From positions 23,934-87,933 of the forward strand of contig JBKQSP010000107.1 in the NCBI GenBank assembly GCA_052143575.1: 64,000 bases of DNA. The letters run 5' to 3'. Position 1 is the first letter of the stretch. Every line of letters starts with the position of its first letter. Below the pieces are notes generated by a model, which saw only the letters and a list, made by a program, of their open reading frames with translations, was not told the origin of the DNA and did no database searches. Below are positions 40,103 through 49,347 of the stretch, one piece after another. Source of the stretch: JAKACA01 sp052143575. GTDB lineage: Bacteria; Actinomycetota; Acidimicrobiia; Acidimicrobiales; Bog-793. The position numbers and the translations under genes are program-made.

Positions 40103-42388
40103 CTACCTCCAGACGGCCGCAAAGCCGACGGACTCGTTCGGGTAGGTGCCATAGCCAGCAGCGATGCACTCGGCGGCCGACACACACGTCACGCTGTTGA
40201 AGACGCTGTTGACTGCGCCCAACAGGTCAGGTGTCTTCTGCACGGACCACGCCGCACCGTTCCAACGCTCCGCCAGGGACAGTCCGACGCCGGGGTAGCG
40301 GTACTCGCCAGTGGCGGTGCACGCAGTGCTGGCAGTGCACGACACCGCCGCCAGGAGGGCGTCGCCTTTGGGCGGCTTGGCAAGGGGAAGCAACGACCAT
40401 TTGCCAGAGGCGAGTCGGGCAGCCCAGCTTCCCGCAGTCGAGCCCTTGTCGTCGGTGCCGACGGCCATGCAGCTGCCCGCTGTCGGGCAGGAGGCGGCCG
40501 CCGAGGTGAGCTCGGTGACGCCACTGGGCATTGCCAGGGGGGACACCTTCCACGACCTCCCGTTCCAGGCCGCCGTGAAAGCAGCGGAAGGAAACTCCGA
40601 GGTCACTGAATAGGTGCCGATCGCTACGCACGTCGTGGCAGCGGCGCACGAGACGGACAACAGAGTCGGGAAGGACCCTCCAGGAGGCTTTGGCAACACC
40701 GAGGCCTTCCACGACGAGCCGTTCCAGATATCAACCAACGGCGAGGGGTTCTCGACACTCGACCCGTTGCCCACCGCCATGCAGAACGTCGCCGAGCGAC
40801 AGTCGACGGCGTTCAGGTTCGGGTCCGAGCCCGCCGGCGCCGGGAGCATCAGCCACGAGGAGCCGCTCCAGGCCTCTGCTTCGGCCACGTTCGGCAGCTG
40901 CAGAGGCAAGCTGGAACCGACGGCGACGCAGCTCCGGGCCGAGGAGCACGAGACATCCGTTGGCGAGAAGGTCTCGTCGGACTTGAAGCCGCCCAGTGCC
41001 CACGTCGATCCGTTCCAGCGCTCGAAGGTCGCCGGGTCGCCCGCAAGCGAGGAGGTGAAGGCGCTCGCCATGCAGAACCGCGACGAGACGCACGACATCG
41101 CCCCAATCGAGTTCGTACCGGCGCCCACCGGGTTGACGGTCTTCTCGATCGACCAGCTCGTGCCGTTCCAGCCGTCGCCGAGCACGGCAACGAACGATTG
41201 ACCGTGCCTGATGTCGTTGTAGGACCCGACGGCGCCGCACGACGACACCGTCGGGCAGGCGACGGCGAACAGCTGTCCCGTTCCCGGCAGGGGGTTCGGC
41301 GTCACCTGGATCGACCACGAGCTGCCCTCGAGGCGCTCGGCCAGGGACACGGTCGCCCCCGCGAGGTTCGACCAGGAGCCGACGGCTGTGCAGGTGGCAG
41401 CTGCTGAGCACGCCACGGAGACAAGCTCGGCGAACTCTGTTCCCGAGGGATTGGGGGTCGTTTGCATCGTCCATGACGAGCCGTTCCATCGCTCCGCGAG
41501 GGTGAGCCCAACGGTGCCGGCGCTGTTGTCGTAGAAACCCGTCGCCTCGCACGCCCCAACCGAATGGCACGCCACCGCTTGCAGGCCCTCGAAGGGGCTT
41601 CCCGGCACTCCCGGCACGGACTGTGTTGCCCAGGTGCCGTGGCGCAACGCCACGGCGAGCAGTGAGCCGTCTGTCTGCCCGACAGCGGTGCAGTCGCCTG
41701 CGGCCGGACACGAGAGCGCCGGGAGCGACGAGGTGGAAGGGATGCTCGCCTTCTGCGCCGCCCAGCTCCTACCGTTCCAGCCTTCGATGAGGAATCCCGA
41801 TGCGGAACCCTTCTTGTAGGCGCCGACCGCTTCGCAGGATGTCGGCGTTGCGCACGAGACGTCGAGAAGATCCGAGACCGGTGCGCCCGATTCGTCGGCC
41901 GTCTTCTCGAGCGACCAGGTCTTCCCGTTCCACCCTTCCGCCAAAGTGTTGATGCCGCCACCGATCTGATCGCTGCCGACGGCTTGGCAGGACGTCGCGG
42001 AGGCGCACGAGAGGGACACCAAGCTTGCCTTGGCGTCGTCGACCGGGTCGGCGCTCTTCAGCACGCTCCAGGAGGAACCCGAACGACGCTCCACGAGCGT
42101 GATCCCTGCTCCCGTGAGCGAAACCGTTGCCCCGACGGCGAGACATGTGGTCTCCGACGGGCAGGCGATGCCACTGAGGGTGCCCCGGGCGAGCGTCGGG
42201 TTTGGTGGCGCCGCCAACCGCCACGTGGGGACCGCCCGAACGGGGCCTGTCTTGCGTGGAGGCCGCGAGGCCTCCGCCGGCAGGGCTGCCAGCAGTACCG
42301 CTGCCAACACGAGGGCGGAGGCGGCTGCCAGAGCCGACCGCCTGCTCCCTGTCAGGTACGGGGGCGGCCAACAGAAGCCATGCATCAC
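40103..42388 (-). CDS. Secreted 14-blade Cys-pair repeat protein (B)
   Basis: A 761-residue exported protein. Signal segment ALAAASALVLAAVLLAALPA ending AEA. Fourteen repeats follow (IACPSETTCLAVG first, VTCVSAAECIAAG last), each with two Cys separated by five residues and a WNGSSWS motif. AAGGAGG lies just before the two tandem ATGs. Same plan as A and C but on the opposite strand, so it is not a simple tandem duplication. No anchoring motif seen; the protein is probably released or held by other cell-surface parts. Confidence 0.82.
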   Translation of the reverse strand: MMHGFCWPPPYLTGSRRSALAAASALVLAAVLLAALPAEASRPPRKTGPVRAVPTWRLAAPPNPTLARGTLSGIACPSETTCLAVGATVSLTGAGITLVERRSGSSWSVLKSADPVDDAKASLVSLSCASATSCQAVGSDQIGGGINTLAEGWNGKTWSLEKTADESGAPVSDLLDVSCATPTSCEAVGAYKKGSASGFLIEGWNGRSWAAQKASIPSTSSLPALSCPAAGDCTAVGQTDGSLLAVALRHGTWATQSVPGVPGSPFEGLQAVACHSVGACEATGFYDNSAGTVGLTLAERWNGSSWTMQTTPNPSGTEFAELVSVACSAAATCTAVGSWSNLAGATVSLAERLEGSSWSIQVTPNPLPGTGQLFAVACPTVSSCGAVGSYNDIRHGQSFVAVLGDGWNGTSWSIEKTVNPVGAGTNSIGAMSCVSSRFCMASAFTSSLAGDPATFERWNGSTWALGGFKSDETFSPTDVSCSSARSCVAVGSSLPLQLPNVAEAEAWSGSSWLMLPAPAGSDPNLNAVDCRSATFCMAVGNGSSVENPSPLVDIWNGSSWKASVLPKPPGGSFPTLLSVSCAAATTCVAIGTYSVTSEFPSAAFTAAWNGRSWKVSPLAMPSGVTELTSAAASCPTAGSCMAVGTDDKGSTAGSWAARLASGKWSLLPLAKPPKGDALLAAVSCTASTACTATGEYRYPGVGLSLAERWNGAAWSVQKTPDLLGAVNSVFNSVTCVSAAECIAAGYGTYPNESVGFAAVWR

Positions 42389-42531
42389 GACGACCTCCTT
42401 CCACGCGGTGAGGAAGATCTATCAAAAACGACACGGCATCTTCAGGGTCGCTCGAGTGTGCCGTTTCCGCAAGCTCGGCGGGGTTCCGAGGACGACCTCC
42501 GGCTCGACACCGATGCAGTCCGTCCCTCGTC

Positions 42532-43893
42532 TCAACAGAGCTGATGGAGGATTTCCTCGGCAACGCGCTCACCGGAGCGCACGGCACCGTCGATGGCGCC
42601 GTGAGAGGTCGTCGAGGTCTCCGTTCCAGCCCAGTGCACGAATCCGAATGGCTCGCGCATCAGATGGCCGTGCCGCGTGAGCATCCCCGGAGGGAAGTGA
42701 GCCATCGAACAACCACGGGTCCATTCCTCGTTCCACCAGGCAGTTTCGACGAAGTCGGCCGGCGAGGCGGCCCGAGGACCAAGCCGAGCAGCGAGAGCGG
42801 CGATGACGGCGCGGCGACGCTCTTGCGGGGCGAGGGCGTCGAAGTACGTGGCGACGGCGCCGAAGCTGAACCCGGCGATGACACCTGGAGTGCCCGACGC
42901 CGGCGACGCGTCAAGGGTCACCTCGGCGGCCGAATTGGGTTCGGCCGTTTGCCCGCTCAACCCGTCGGCTCGCCAGAACGGCTCGTCGTAGACGACGAGC
43001 GTCTTTGTCTCCATGCCTCCGACGGCCTTGCCGTAGAGGGTCCTCCGATCCTCGCTCAGCGGGGGATCGAACTCGATCTCGAGGGCGAGGGCTGGCGGCA
43101 CGGATACGACGGCTCGGCGGGCCGTCACCGTGTGGGCCCCCGCCTCGACGACCACGTGATCCCCGCGCTGGGCGATCGAGCGGACGGCAGCCTTCAGCCG
43201 AACGGCGTCGCCCAACTCAGTCGCCACGCGGCGTGCGATCGACCCCGCCCCGCCTTCGACGAGGTTCTCCTGAGCCCCACCTTCGATCGAAAAGAGCGTG
43301 TTGATGCTGCCGTGCGCTCGCACGAGGAACAGGAGGTCGAGATACGAGACCTCGTTCAAGTCGCTTGCAAACAAGCCGCGGACAGCCATCTCGAACAGAT
43401 CTCGGGCGATCGATGCTCGGATGCCGGAATGCTCGACGAACGAGGCCACCGATTGCCGGTCCCACTCCGTCGCACGCTTGGCAGTCCATGGCGCATCGAG
43501 CGGAACGTGTTTCGACGTTCGATCCAGTCTCGCCTGCGCCAATGCGATGGTGGCCACTGCCAAGGGACTGATCTTCGGAATGAGACCGGTGTACCGCCTC
43601 GTCCGTCCCTCGCCGACCAGGAGATGAGCACCCTTCACCCAGGTCTTGTACGTCGAGACTCCCACTTCTCCGGCCAGGCGGAAGACGGCCTCGTGCGGCG
43701 GGGCGAGCCACGCGCCGCCGCGATCGATGGGGGACCCGTCGGAGAGGTGGTCAGTCCAGATTCGGCCGCCGACGCGATCGCGCGCCTCGAGCACGACGAC
43801 GGATCTCCCGGCCTGTCGCAAACGCCTCGCGGCCGTGAGCCCGGCGAACCCCGCCCCCGCGATGCACGCGTCCGCTTCCAGGTGCCCTGGCAT
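42532..43893 (-). CDS. Flavin-containing amine oxidoreductase
   Basis: A 453-residue FAD enzyme of the monoamine oxidase family. Dinucleotide fold ACIAGAGFAGLTAARRLRQA, ARDRVGGRIWTDHLSDG, substrate region GGAWLAPPHEAVFRLA, and C-terminal FAD motif FGFVHWAGTETSTTSHGAID ending GERVAEEIL. Acts on an amine or related donor; no partner is visible. The stop is 143 bp from the start of repeat protein B. Confidence 0.9.
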   Translation of the reverse strand: MPGHLEADACIAGAGFAGLTAARRLRQAGRSVVVLEARDRVGGRIWTDHLSDGSPIDRGGAWLAPPHEAVFRLAGEVGVSTYKTWVKGAHLLVGEGRTRRYTGLIPKISPLAVATIALAQARLDRTSKHVPLDAPWTAKRATEWDRQSVASFVEHSGIRASIARDLFEMAVRGLFASDLNEVSYLDLLFLVRAHGSINTLFSIEGGAQENLVEGGAGSIARRVATELGDAVRLKAAVRSIAQRGDHVVVEAGAHTVTARRAVVSVPPALALEIEFDPPLSEDRRTLYGKAVGGMETKTLVVYDEPFWRADGLSGQTAEPNSAAEVTLDASPASGTPGVIAGFSFGAVATYFDALAPQERRRAVIAALAARLGPRAASPADFVETAWWNEEWTRGCSMAHFPPGMLTRHGHLMREPFGFVHWAGTETSTTSHGAIDGAVRSGERVAEEILHQLC

Positions 43894-43920
43894 GGCATTG
43901 GCAGCCTACTGACCTCACCG

Positions 43921-44244
43921 TCTCGAACTCGGAGAGCGTCGCCCATCTGGCGGTCCTTCGCGACGTGGGGGCGATCGTGGCGGGAACCGGTGCCGCCGAT
44001 GCCGCCCTCGTGCCCGGTGTGCGATGTGGTGAGCGGCCGGCTGGATGTCGCCTTCGACCATCTCCGGATCCTGTGCGATGCCCTCGAGCGCGTCCGCGTC
44101 GAGCTCGAGGTCTCGGGCATCGCCAGGGCGTTCGTCGGAACGACGTTCACGCTGGCGGAGCTGGGGGCCGTGTACGAGAGCACCTGGGACGTCCACCTCG
44201 ACGCCCCGAACTTCCGGCGCAGCATCGTCTCCGACGACGGTTGA
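43921..44244 (+). pseudogene. Nudix/NrtR-type regulator, truncated and frameshifted
   Basis: The C-terminal half of a Nudix hydrolase with an NrtR-like winged helix. One frame gives LAVLRDVGAIVAGTGAADAA (the GTxAAxA element), then a one-base shift near 44011-44016 is needed to continue as CDVVSGRLDVAFDHLRILCD, and FTLAELGAVYESTWDVHLDA with PNFRRSIVSDDG, the usual NrtR ending. The Nudix box is missing. So both a 5' truncation and a frameshift are seen. Confidence 0.65.
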
Positions 44245-44309
44245 GTGATCCCGACCGGGCGTCGGGCCGATTCGGCGTCCCCACCGGGCGCAGAAAGAGA
44301 AGTGATCCG

Positions 44310-44565
44310 ATGAGAGCTGCTGTTTATGAGAAGTACGGCCCACCGAGTTCGTCTGCCTGCGGGAGGACGCCCCGCTTGCGACCATGCCAGCCGACACGTC
44401 GAGGAGGCGGCGGCCGTCAGCCTCGGGATGATCCAGGCACAGACTTGCCTGAGAGGCCTCGGTCTGTCGCACGGGCGAAGAGTCCTCATCTACGGCGCCT
44501 CGGGGTCGATCGGCACGGCAGCCGTGCAGCCGCCTCCTCGTCTTGCTCCACAGACGACACGGTAG
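44310..44565 (+). pseudogene. Zinc-type alcohol dehydrogenase/quinone oxidoreductase remnant
   Basis: Starts with the family N-terminus MRAAVYEKYGPP, then jumps (internal deletion of roughly a hundred residues) to EFVCLREDAPLATMPADTS in another frame, and by a further frameshift to EEAAAVSLGMIQAQTCLRGL and RVLIYGASGSIGTAAVQ, the cofactor-binding loop. After that similarity is lost. Clearly a decayed gene. Confidence 0.75.
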
Positions 44566-44790
44566 GCGGGGCGCCATTGAGGTGCGCAGCGGCGGCCGTG
44601 AGCGCCGGGGTCCGGCGACTCGACGGGACCCAGAGCCCTGCTCAGTACGAACGAGAAGCCGCGAGGTCGTTCCGTAATCGTGGAATCCGAGGACGCCGGT
44701 GCCTCGGGGCCGCGCCATCTCGCTGAGGGAAGGTCGATGCCGGTGTTAGCTTGCTCGCGTGGCATCGACGTGACGGGCAGGTGAGGGCAG

Positions 44791-47121
44791 TTGAAGGGTT
44801 CGACTCTGGGGGTCCGGCGCGGCTGGGTCGCTCATTCCCGCAAAGGAGCCCTGGGCCGTCGACTTGGTGCCGTGGGCCTCGTCGTTGTAGCAGGTCTTCT
44901 CGTGCCGCCTTCCGCCGGAGCGACCACGTCCCGTTCCGCCACCGTGGCACCTCAGTGGATGGTCCAAGAGTCCCTTCCCTTGAGCCAACTTCCGGCATCG
45001 ATCGCCTGCAGAAACAGCGTTGACTGCTGGGCAGTCGGCGGATCGCTGGAACAGGGCACGGCCGTCGGAGCTGCGACCGTCAACGGTGGGAAGACCTGGA
45101 CCGCTCAGGCGATGCCGAGTGGCGTGGGGTCCCTTGAGAGCATCGCTTGCCCGAGCACCCTGGATTGTTTCGCGGTTGGCTCTGCCAGCGACGTAGTGGC
45201 CACCACGAACGGCGGCCGGAGCTGGTCCAAGCAGCCCCTACCCGTCACGAGCCCATACCTCCAGATGGAGGGTATCGCCTGCCCTAGTAGGTCCCATTGC
45301 TGGGCGGTCGGGGTGACCGTCCTGACTCCCGTCGGTGTCCTGTTCTCAACCACGAACGGCGGCAGCAGCTGGCAGTCTGAAGCGCTGCCGACGGAGGTCA
45401 CGAATCTCTATGACGTGGCCTGCAGCACGACGTCGGACTGCGTCGCGGTCGGGACGAGGTCCGTCACGCCGGTCGCCATTGCGACGACGAACGGCGGTGG
45501 CACCTGGACGACCGGGACCATGCCCGCCGGGCAGCATGGCACGCTCTACAGCGTCGCATGTGGCTCAGTCTCGTCGTGCTGGGCCGTCGGCGTTGATGGG
45601 GGTTCGGCGTCGGACACGGTTCTTGCCACGACGAACGGCGGCAGCACGTGGACTGCACAGAAGCCTCCGAGCGGAATCGGCACGCTCAACAGCGTCACCT
45701 GCCCGAGTGCGACGGTCTGCTGGGCTGTTGGCTACGGAACGCAAGCCGGCCTAGTGGTGTCCACCAAAGACGGAGGGAAGGTCTGGGCGAAGCTGCCCCT
45801 ACCGGCCCGGCTCAATTCTCTCACTGGCATCGCCTGCGTGAGCACGACCCGTTGCACGGCGGTCGGAGCGAACAAAGCGCTTGCTCCGTCGCTGGACATC
45901 ACCGGCGCGATTGTGGCGACGAACAACGCGGGCAAGACCTGGGCACCTCAAGCGCCACCGGCTGGCATCGGTTTCTTGAACAGCATCGACTGCCACGAAG
46001 CCTCGCATTGTTGGGCCGTCGGCGACGGTTCTCCAACTGGGGTCGTCTCCAAGACCACAAACGGCGGGAGCACCTGGAGCACGGAGTCGCCGAAGGGGAC
46101 CGGCCTTCTCTACGACGTCGCCTGTCCGAGCACGTCCGACTGCTGGGCCGTCGGATACAACTCGTTGTTGACTGGGTCGGTGCTCGTGGCGACCACCGAC
46201 GGTGGAGTCACCTGGGTAGCGGAAGAGCTTCCGAGCGGTGTCGGCACCCTCAACGTCGTCACCTGTCCGAGCACGTCCGACTGCTGGGCAGCCGGAGCCG
46301 GCTCGGCCGGGAGCGTCGAAGGCGCCGTCGTCATCAACACGACCGACGGCGGCCGGACTTGGGTCAAGTGGGTGCTGAGCTCGCTCGCCACTCTCCAAGG
46401 CATCTCCTGTGCCAGCACCCTTGACTGCACCGGAGTCGGCTTCAACGCGAGCTTCTCGGCTGCAATGGTGGTCAACACGAGTGACGGCGGCTTCTTCTGG
46501 AGGACCGGAACGTTCCCGGGGGGCACGGGTCTTTTCGACGTTGCCTGCCCTAACACGAACGACTGTTACGCAGCCGGCTACGCCGGGTACGGCGCCGTGT
46601 TCACCACGGACGACGGGGGTCACACCTGGGATGCCTCGACACAGATAGGGACCAATTCGCTCTATGGCATCTCGTGCACGAACTCGATCAATTGCTCGAC
46701 AGTCGGCAGAAACGCCAGCGTGTCCGCGGGGTCAGCGCTGACAACGTCCAACGGTGGGCTCACTTGGGTGACCGGGACGATCCCTAGTTCGGTCGATGGT
46801 CTGTACGACGTTTCGTGCGCGACCGCAAAGGAGTGCTGGGCCGTCGGATGGACGTCGTCGTCTGCTGTGGTCCTCAGCACGGCGCCGACCGTTGACGCCG
46901 TCTCCCCAAACAGAGCCCCGATAGGGAGTCGGGTCACGATCACGGGCATCAATCTCGGCGGAGCGACGAGCGTGTCATTCGACGGCACTTCGGCAAGGAT
47001 CGTGAGCGACAACGCCACGCGCATCGTCACTTCCGTGCCGCCCGGGGCAAAGGCGGGACGGATCACCGTGGTGACCCCGATCGGCACCGTCTCGAGCCGT
47101 ACGCCGTTCACCGTCACGTGA
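44791..47121 (+). CDS. Secreted 14-blade Cys-pair repeat protein (C) with IPT/TIG domain
   Basis: A 776-residue exported protein. TTG start; signal segment LGAVGLVVVAGLLVPPSAGA after a basic stretch. Fourteen blades, each with AC-x5-C-W-AVG and a TTNGGxTW Asp-box-like turn (for example IACPSTLDCFAVG, TTNGGRSW), resembling BNR/Ycf48-type propellers. The last 80 residues (VDAVSPNRAPIGSRVTITGI) are an IPT/TIG Ig-like domain. It lies between a dehydrogenase remnant and an acyl-CoA synthetase remnant that begins 11 bp after its stop. Confidence 0.82.
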   Translation: MKGSTLGVRRGWVAHSRKGALGRRLGAVGLVVVAGLLVPPSAGATTSRSATVAPQWMVQESLPLSQLPASIACRNSVDCWAVGGSLEQGTAVGAATVNGGKTWTAQAMPSGVGSLESIACPSTLDCFAVGSASDVVATTNGGRSWSKQPLPVTSPYLQMEGIACPSRSHCWAVGVTVLTPVGVLFSTTNGGSSWQSEALPTEVTNLYDVACSTTSDCVAVGTRSVTPVAIATTNGGGTWTTGTMPAGQHGTLYSVACGSVSSCWAVGVDGGSASDTVLATTNGGSTWTAQKPPSGIGTLNSVTCPSATVCWAVGYGTQAGLVVSTKDGGKVWAKLPLPARLNSLTGIACVSTTRCTAVGANKALAPSLDITGAIVATNNAGKTWAPQAPPAGIGFLNSIDCHEASHCWAVGDGSPTGVVSKTTNGGSTWSTESPKGTGLLYDVACPSTSDCWAVGYNSLLTGSVLVATTDGGVTWVAEELPSGVGTLNVVTCPSTSDCWAAGAGSAGSVEGAVVINTTDGGRTWVKWVLSSLATLQGISCASTLDCTGVGFNASFSAAMVVNTSDGGFFWRTGTFPGGTGLFDVACPNTNDCYAAGYAGYGAVFTTDDGGHTWDASTQIGTNSLYGISCTNSINCSTVGRNASVSAGSALTTSNGGLTWVTGTIPSSVDGLYDVSCATAKECWAVGWTSSSAVVLSTAPTVDAVSPNRAPIGSRVTITGINLGGATSVSFDGTSARIVSDNATRIVTSVPPGAKAGRITVVTPIGTVSSRTPFTVT

Positions 47122-47131
47122 TCTTCGTTGT

Positions 47132-48163
47132 TACACATCCGGTACGACCGGATTCCCCAAGGGCGCCAGGCTGCACCATCGGGGTGTGACGAACAACGCT
47201 CGGTTCTACAGCGGCCGCATCGACCTCCGGGAAGGCGACGTCTATGTCAACCCGATGTCGCTGTTTCATACCGCGGGATGCGGGATGGGTGTGCTCGGAA
47301 CGGTGCAGCGGGCAGCAGTGAATATCCCCGTGTTGGCGTTCGACCCGGCCCTCGTGCTCGAGCTGTGCGAAACATACGGGGCGCAGTTCGTCCTCGGCGT
47401 GCCGACCGTGCTCATCGCCCTCCTGGAACACCCCGACTTCGTCACCCGGGACCTTTCGGCAACCCGGGTCGCAGTCTCGGGCGGTTCGCCTGTGCCGGCG
47501 GAACTGGTCCGCCGAGTGGAGAAGGAGATGAACGTGACGTTCTCGGTGGTGTTCGGTACGACCGAGTGCTCGCCCCTCATCTCCCAGGTTCGTCTCGACG
47601 ACGAGCCCGACGATCGCGCCCAAACGCTCGGCCAACCGCTCCCCCAGACCGAGGTGCGTGTCGCCGACCCGACGACCGGCGAGACCGTCCCGATCGGCGC
47701 CCTCGGCGAGTTGTGCGCGCGGGGATACCTCGTGATGGAGGGCTACCACGACGCACCGGAGGCGACCGCTGCCGCCATCGACGAGGACGGCTGGTACCAC
47801 ACGGGCGACCTCGCCTCGATGGACGGCCGCGGCTACCTGCGTATCGAGGGGCGCCTGAAGGACATGATCATCAGGGGCGGGGAGAACATCCACCCGCGAG
47901 AGATCGAGGATGTCCTCTTCGCCCATCCCGGTGTCGCCGACGTTGCTGTCGTCGGCGTGCCGGACCCTCACTGGGGCGAGGTCGTCGCCGCCTTCATCCG
48001 ACCGGCACCCGGAAGCCCGCCGACGCCCGACGAGCTGCGCAAACATTGTCGTGAGCGATTGGCGCCCTACAAGACGCCGGTGCAATGGCGGTTCGTTGAA
48101 GCGTTCCCTCTCACTCCGTCAGGGAAGATTCAGAAGTACCTACTGCGGGACCAGCTGACGTGA
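47132..48163 (+). pseudogene. Acyl-CoA synthetase (AMP-binding), 5'-truncated
   Basis: In one open frame from 47132 the sequence reads YTSGTTGFPKGARLHHRGVT, the core phosphate loop of AMP-forming ligases, then FHTAGCGMGVLGTVQ, VVFGTTECSPLISQ, EDGWYHTGDLASMDGRGYLR, GRLKDMIIRGGENIHPREIE and the lysine in PLTPSGKIQKYLL. Everything before the phosphate loop (roughly the first 150-190 residues) is gone, the break falling just after the stop of repeat protein C. A GTG at 47186 could start a 325-residue product but it would lack the phosphate loop. Likely non-functional. Confidence 0.8.
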
Positions 48164-48251
48164 CGAGCCGGGCCGGCCACGGCGCCGCGGTGCCCCGGGA
48201 CAAGCCAGCCGTTGGACCGGCTGTCTCGAGCGTCCGGTTGGTGGGGTCAGG

Positions 48252-49127
48252 TCAGGCCCCGGCTCCGAAGAAGCTTCGGAATGCCGCCACCACCGCAGCG
48301 CTTGCCTCCTCGGGGACGAAATGCCCGCACGGGAGGGGGTTTCCTTGCAGTTGATCGGCCCACGCACGCCACTTGGCGAGCGGGTCGTAGAGCGCGACGA
48401 GGCCGCGCTCGCCCCAGAGGGCCAAGGTCGGGACCGTGATTTTCGCCTGTTCGTCCCGGTCGATCGAGCGGTCGGTCGTCCAACCGGAGCGGTAGTCCTC
48501 GCACATGGCGTGAATCGAACGCGGATCGCAAGCACACGCCAGGTAGTCGGCGAGGCTGTCGGGGGCGAACTCGTAGCCCGACCTCTCGAACATCCAACCG
48601 AAGAAGAAACCCGGATCCGCCCCGATCAGCCGCTCCGGAAGATCGAACGGCTGGGCGAGAAACGACCAGTGCCAGTACACGACTGACGAGAGCTCATCGA
48701 TCGACGCCCAGAAGTCCGCCGTCGGGAGAATGTCGAGGACTGCCAGCCGGGTCACGACGCCGGGGCTGTCGAGCGCGAGGCGGTAGCCCACCCGGCCTCC
48801 ACGGTCGTGACCGGCAACGGCGAACCGCTCGAAGCCGAGGGCGGACATGACGGCGACCTGGTCCTTGGCCATGGCGCGCTTCGAGTACATCACGTGATCC
48901 GGGTCGCCGGGGGGCTTGTCGCTCCGCCCGTAGCCGCGCAGGTCCGGCACGACGACGGTGAAATCTGACGACATCTCGACTGCGACGGATCGCCAGCACA
49001 GCCTCGTCTGCGGGAAGCCGTGCAGAAGGAGGAGCGGCGGTCCCGACCCACCGACGAGGACGTCGATCTCGAGGCCGTCCCCGGGCAGGCGTTGAGCCGA
49101 GAACCCTTCGATCATTCCGTCGCTCAT
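48252..49127 (-). CDS. Alpha/beta hydrolase, haloacetate dehalogenase/epoxide hydrolase type
   Basis: A 291-residue hydrolase. HGFPQTRLCWRSV (oxyanion His-Gly), VVPDLRGYGRSDKP, nucleophile elbow VAGHDRGGRVGYRLALD with Asp as nucleophile, and His in NPLPCGHFVPEEAS. The HDRGGR elbow is that of fluoroacetate/haloacetate dehalogenases and epoxide hydrolases. Substrate not determined. A start four codons later is possible. Confidence 0.87.
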   Translation of the reverse strand: MSDGMIEGFSAQRLPGDGLEIDVLVGGSGPPLLLLHGFPQTRLCWRSVAVEMSSDFTVVVPDLRGYGRSDKPPGDPDHVMYSKRAMAKDQVAVMSALGFERFAVAGHDRGGRVGYRLALDSPGVVTRLAVLDILPTADFWASIDELSSVVYWHWSFLAQPFDLPERLIGADPGFFFGWMFERSGYEFAPDSLADYLACACDPRSIHAMCEDYRSGWTTDRSIDRDEQAKITVPTLALWGERGLVALYDPLAKWRAWADQLQGNPLPCGHFVPEEASAAVVAAFRSFFGAGA

Positions 49128-49347
49128 CGTGCAGCGCTCGCGAGATTGTTCATGGAGTAATTCGTAGCCTTGCCCGACCGAGGACGGAAGTGACATCAGC
49201 GGCCGTTCTTCCCCGATCTGGTTTCGTCCCGGGCCGTGCGGCCACCCCGAGATGGATCTCGTCTACGAGGAGCGCCGCGATCCGATCTCGTGGTCGAGGA
49301 GGAAGACCGCGGCACTGGCGACGTGGTTGCTTCAGGCGTTCCAAGTC

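Noticed and set aside
47186..48163. Intact short acyl-CoA synthetase starting at GTG
   Set aside because: Similarity continues upstream of the GTG through the phosphate loop in the same frame and then stops abruptly, so this is a truncated gene.
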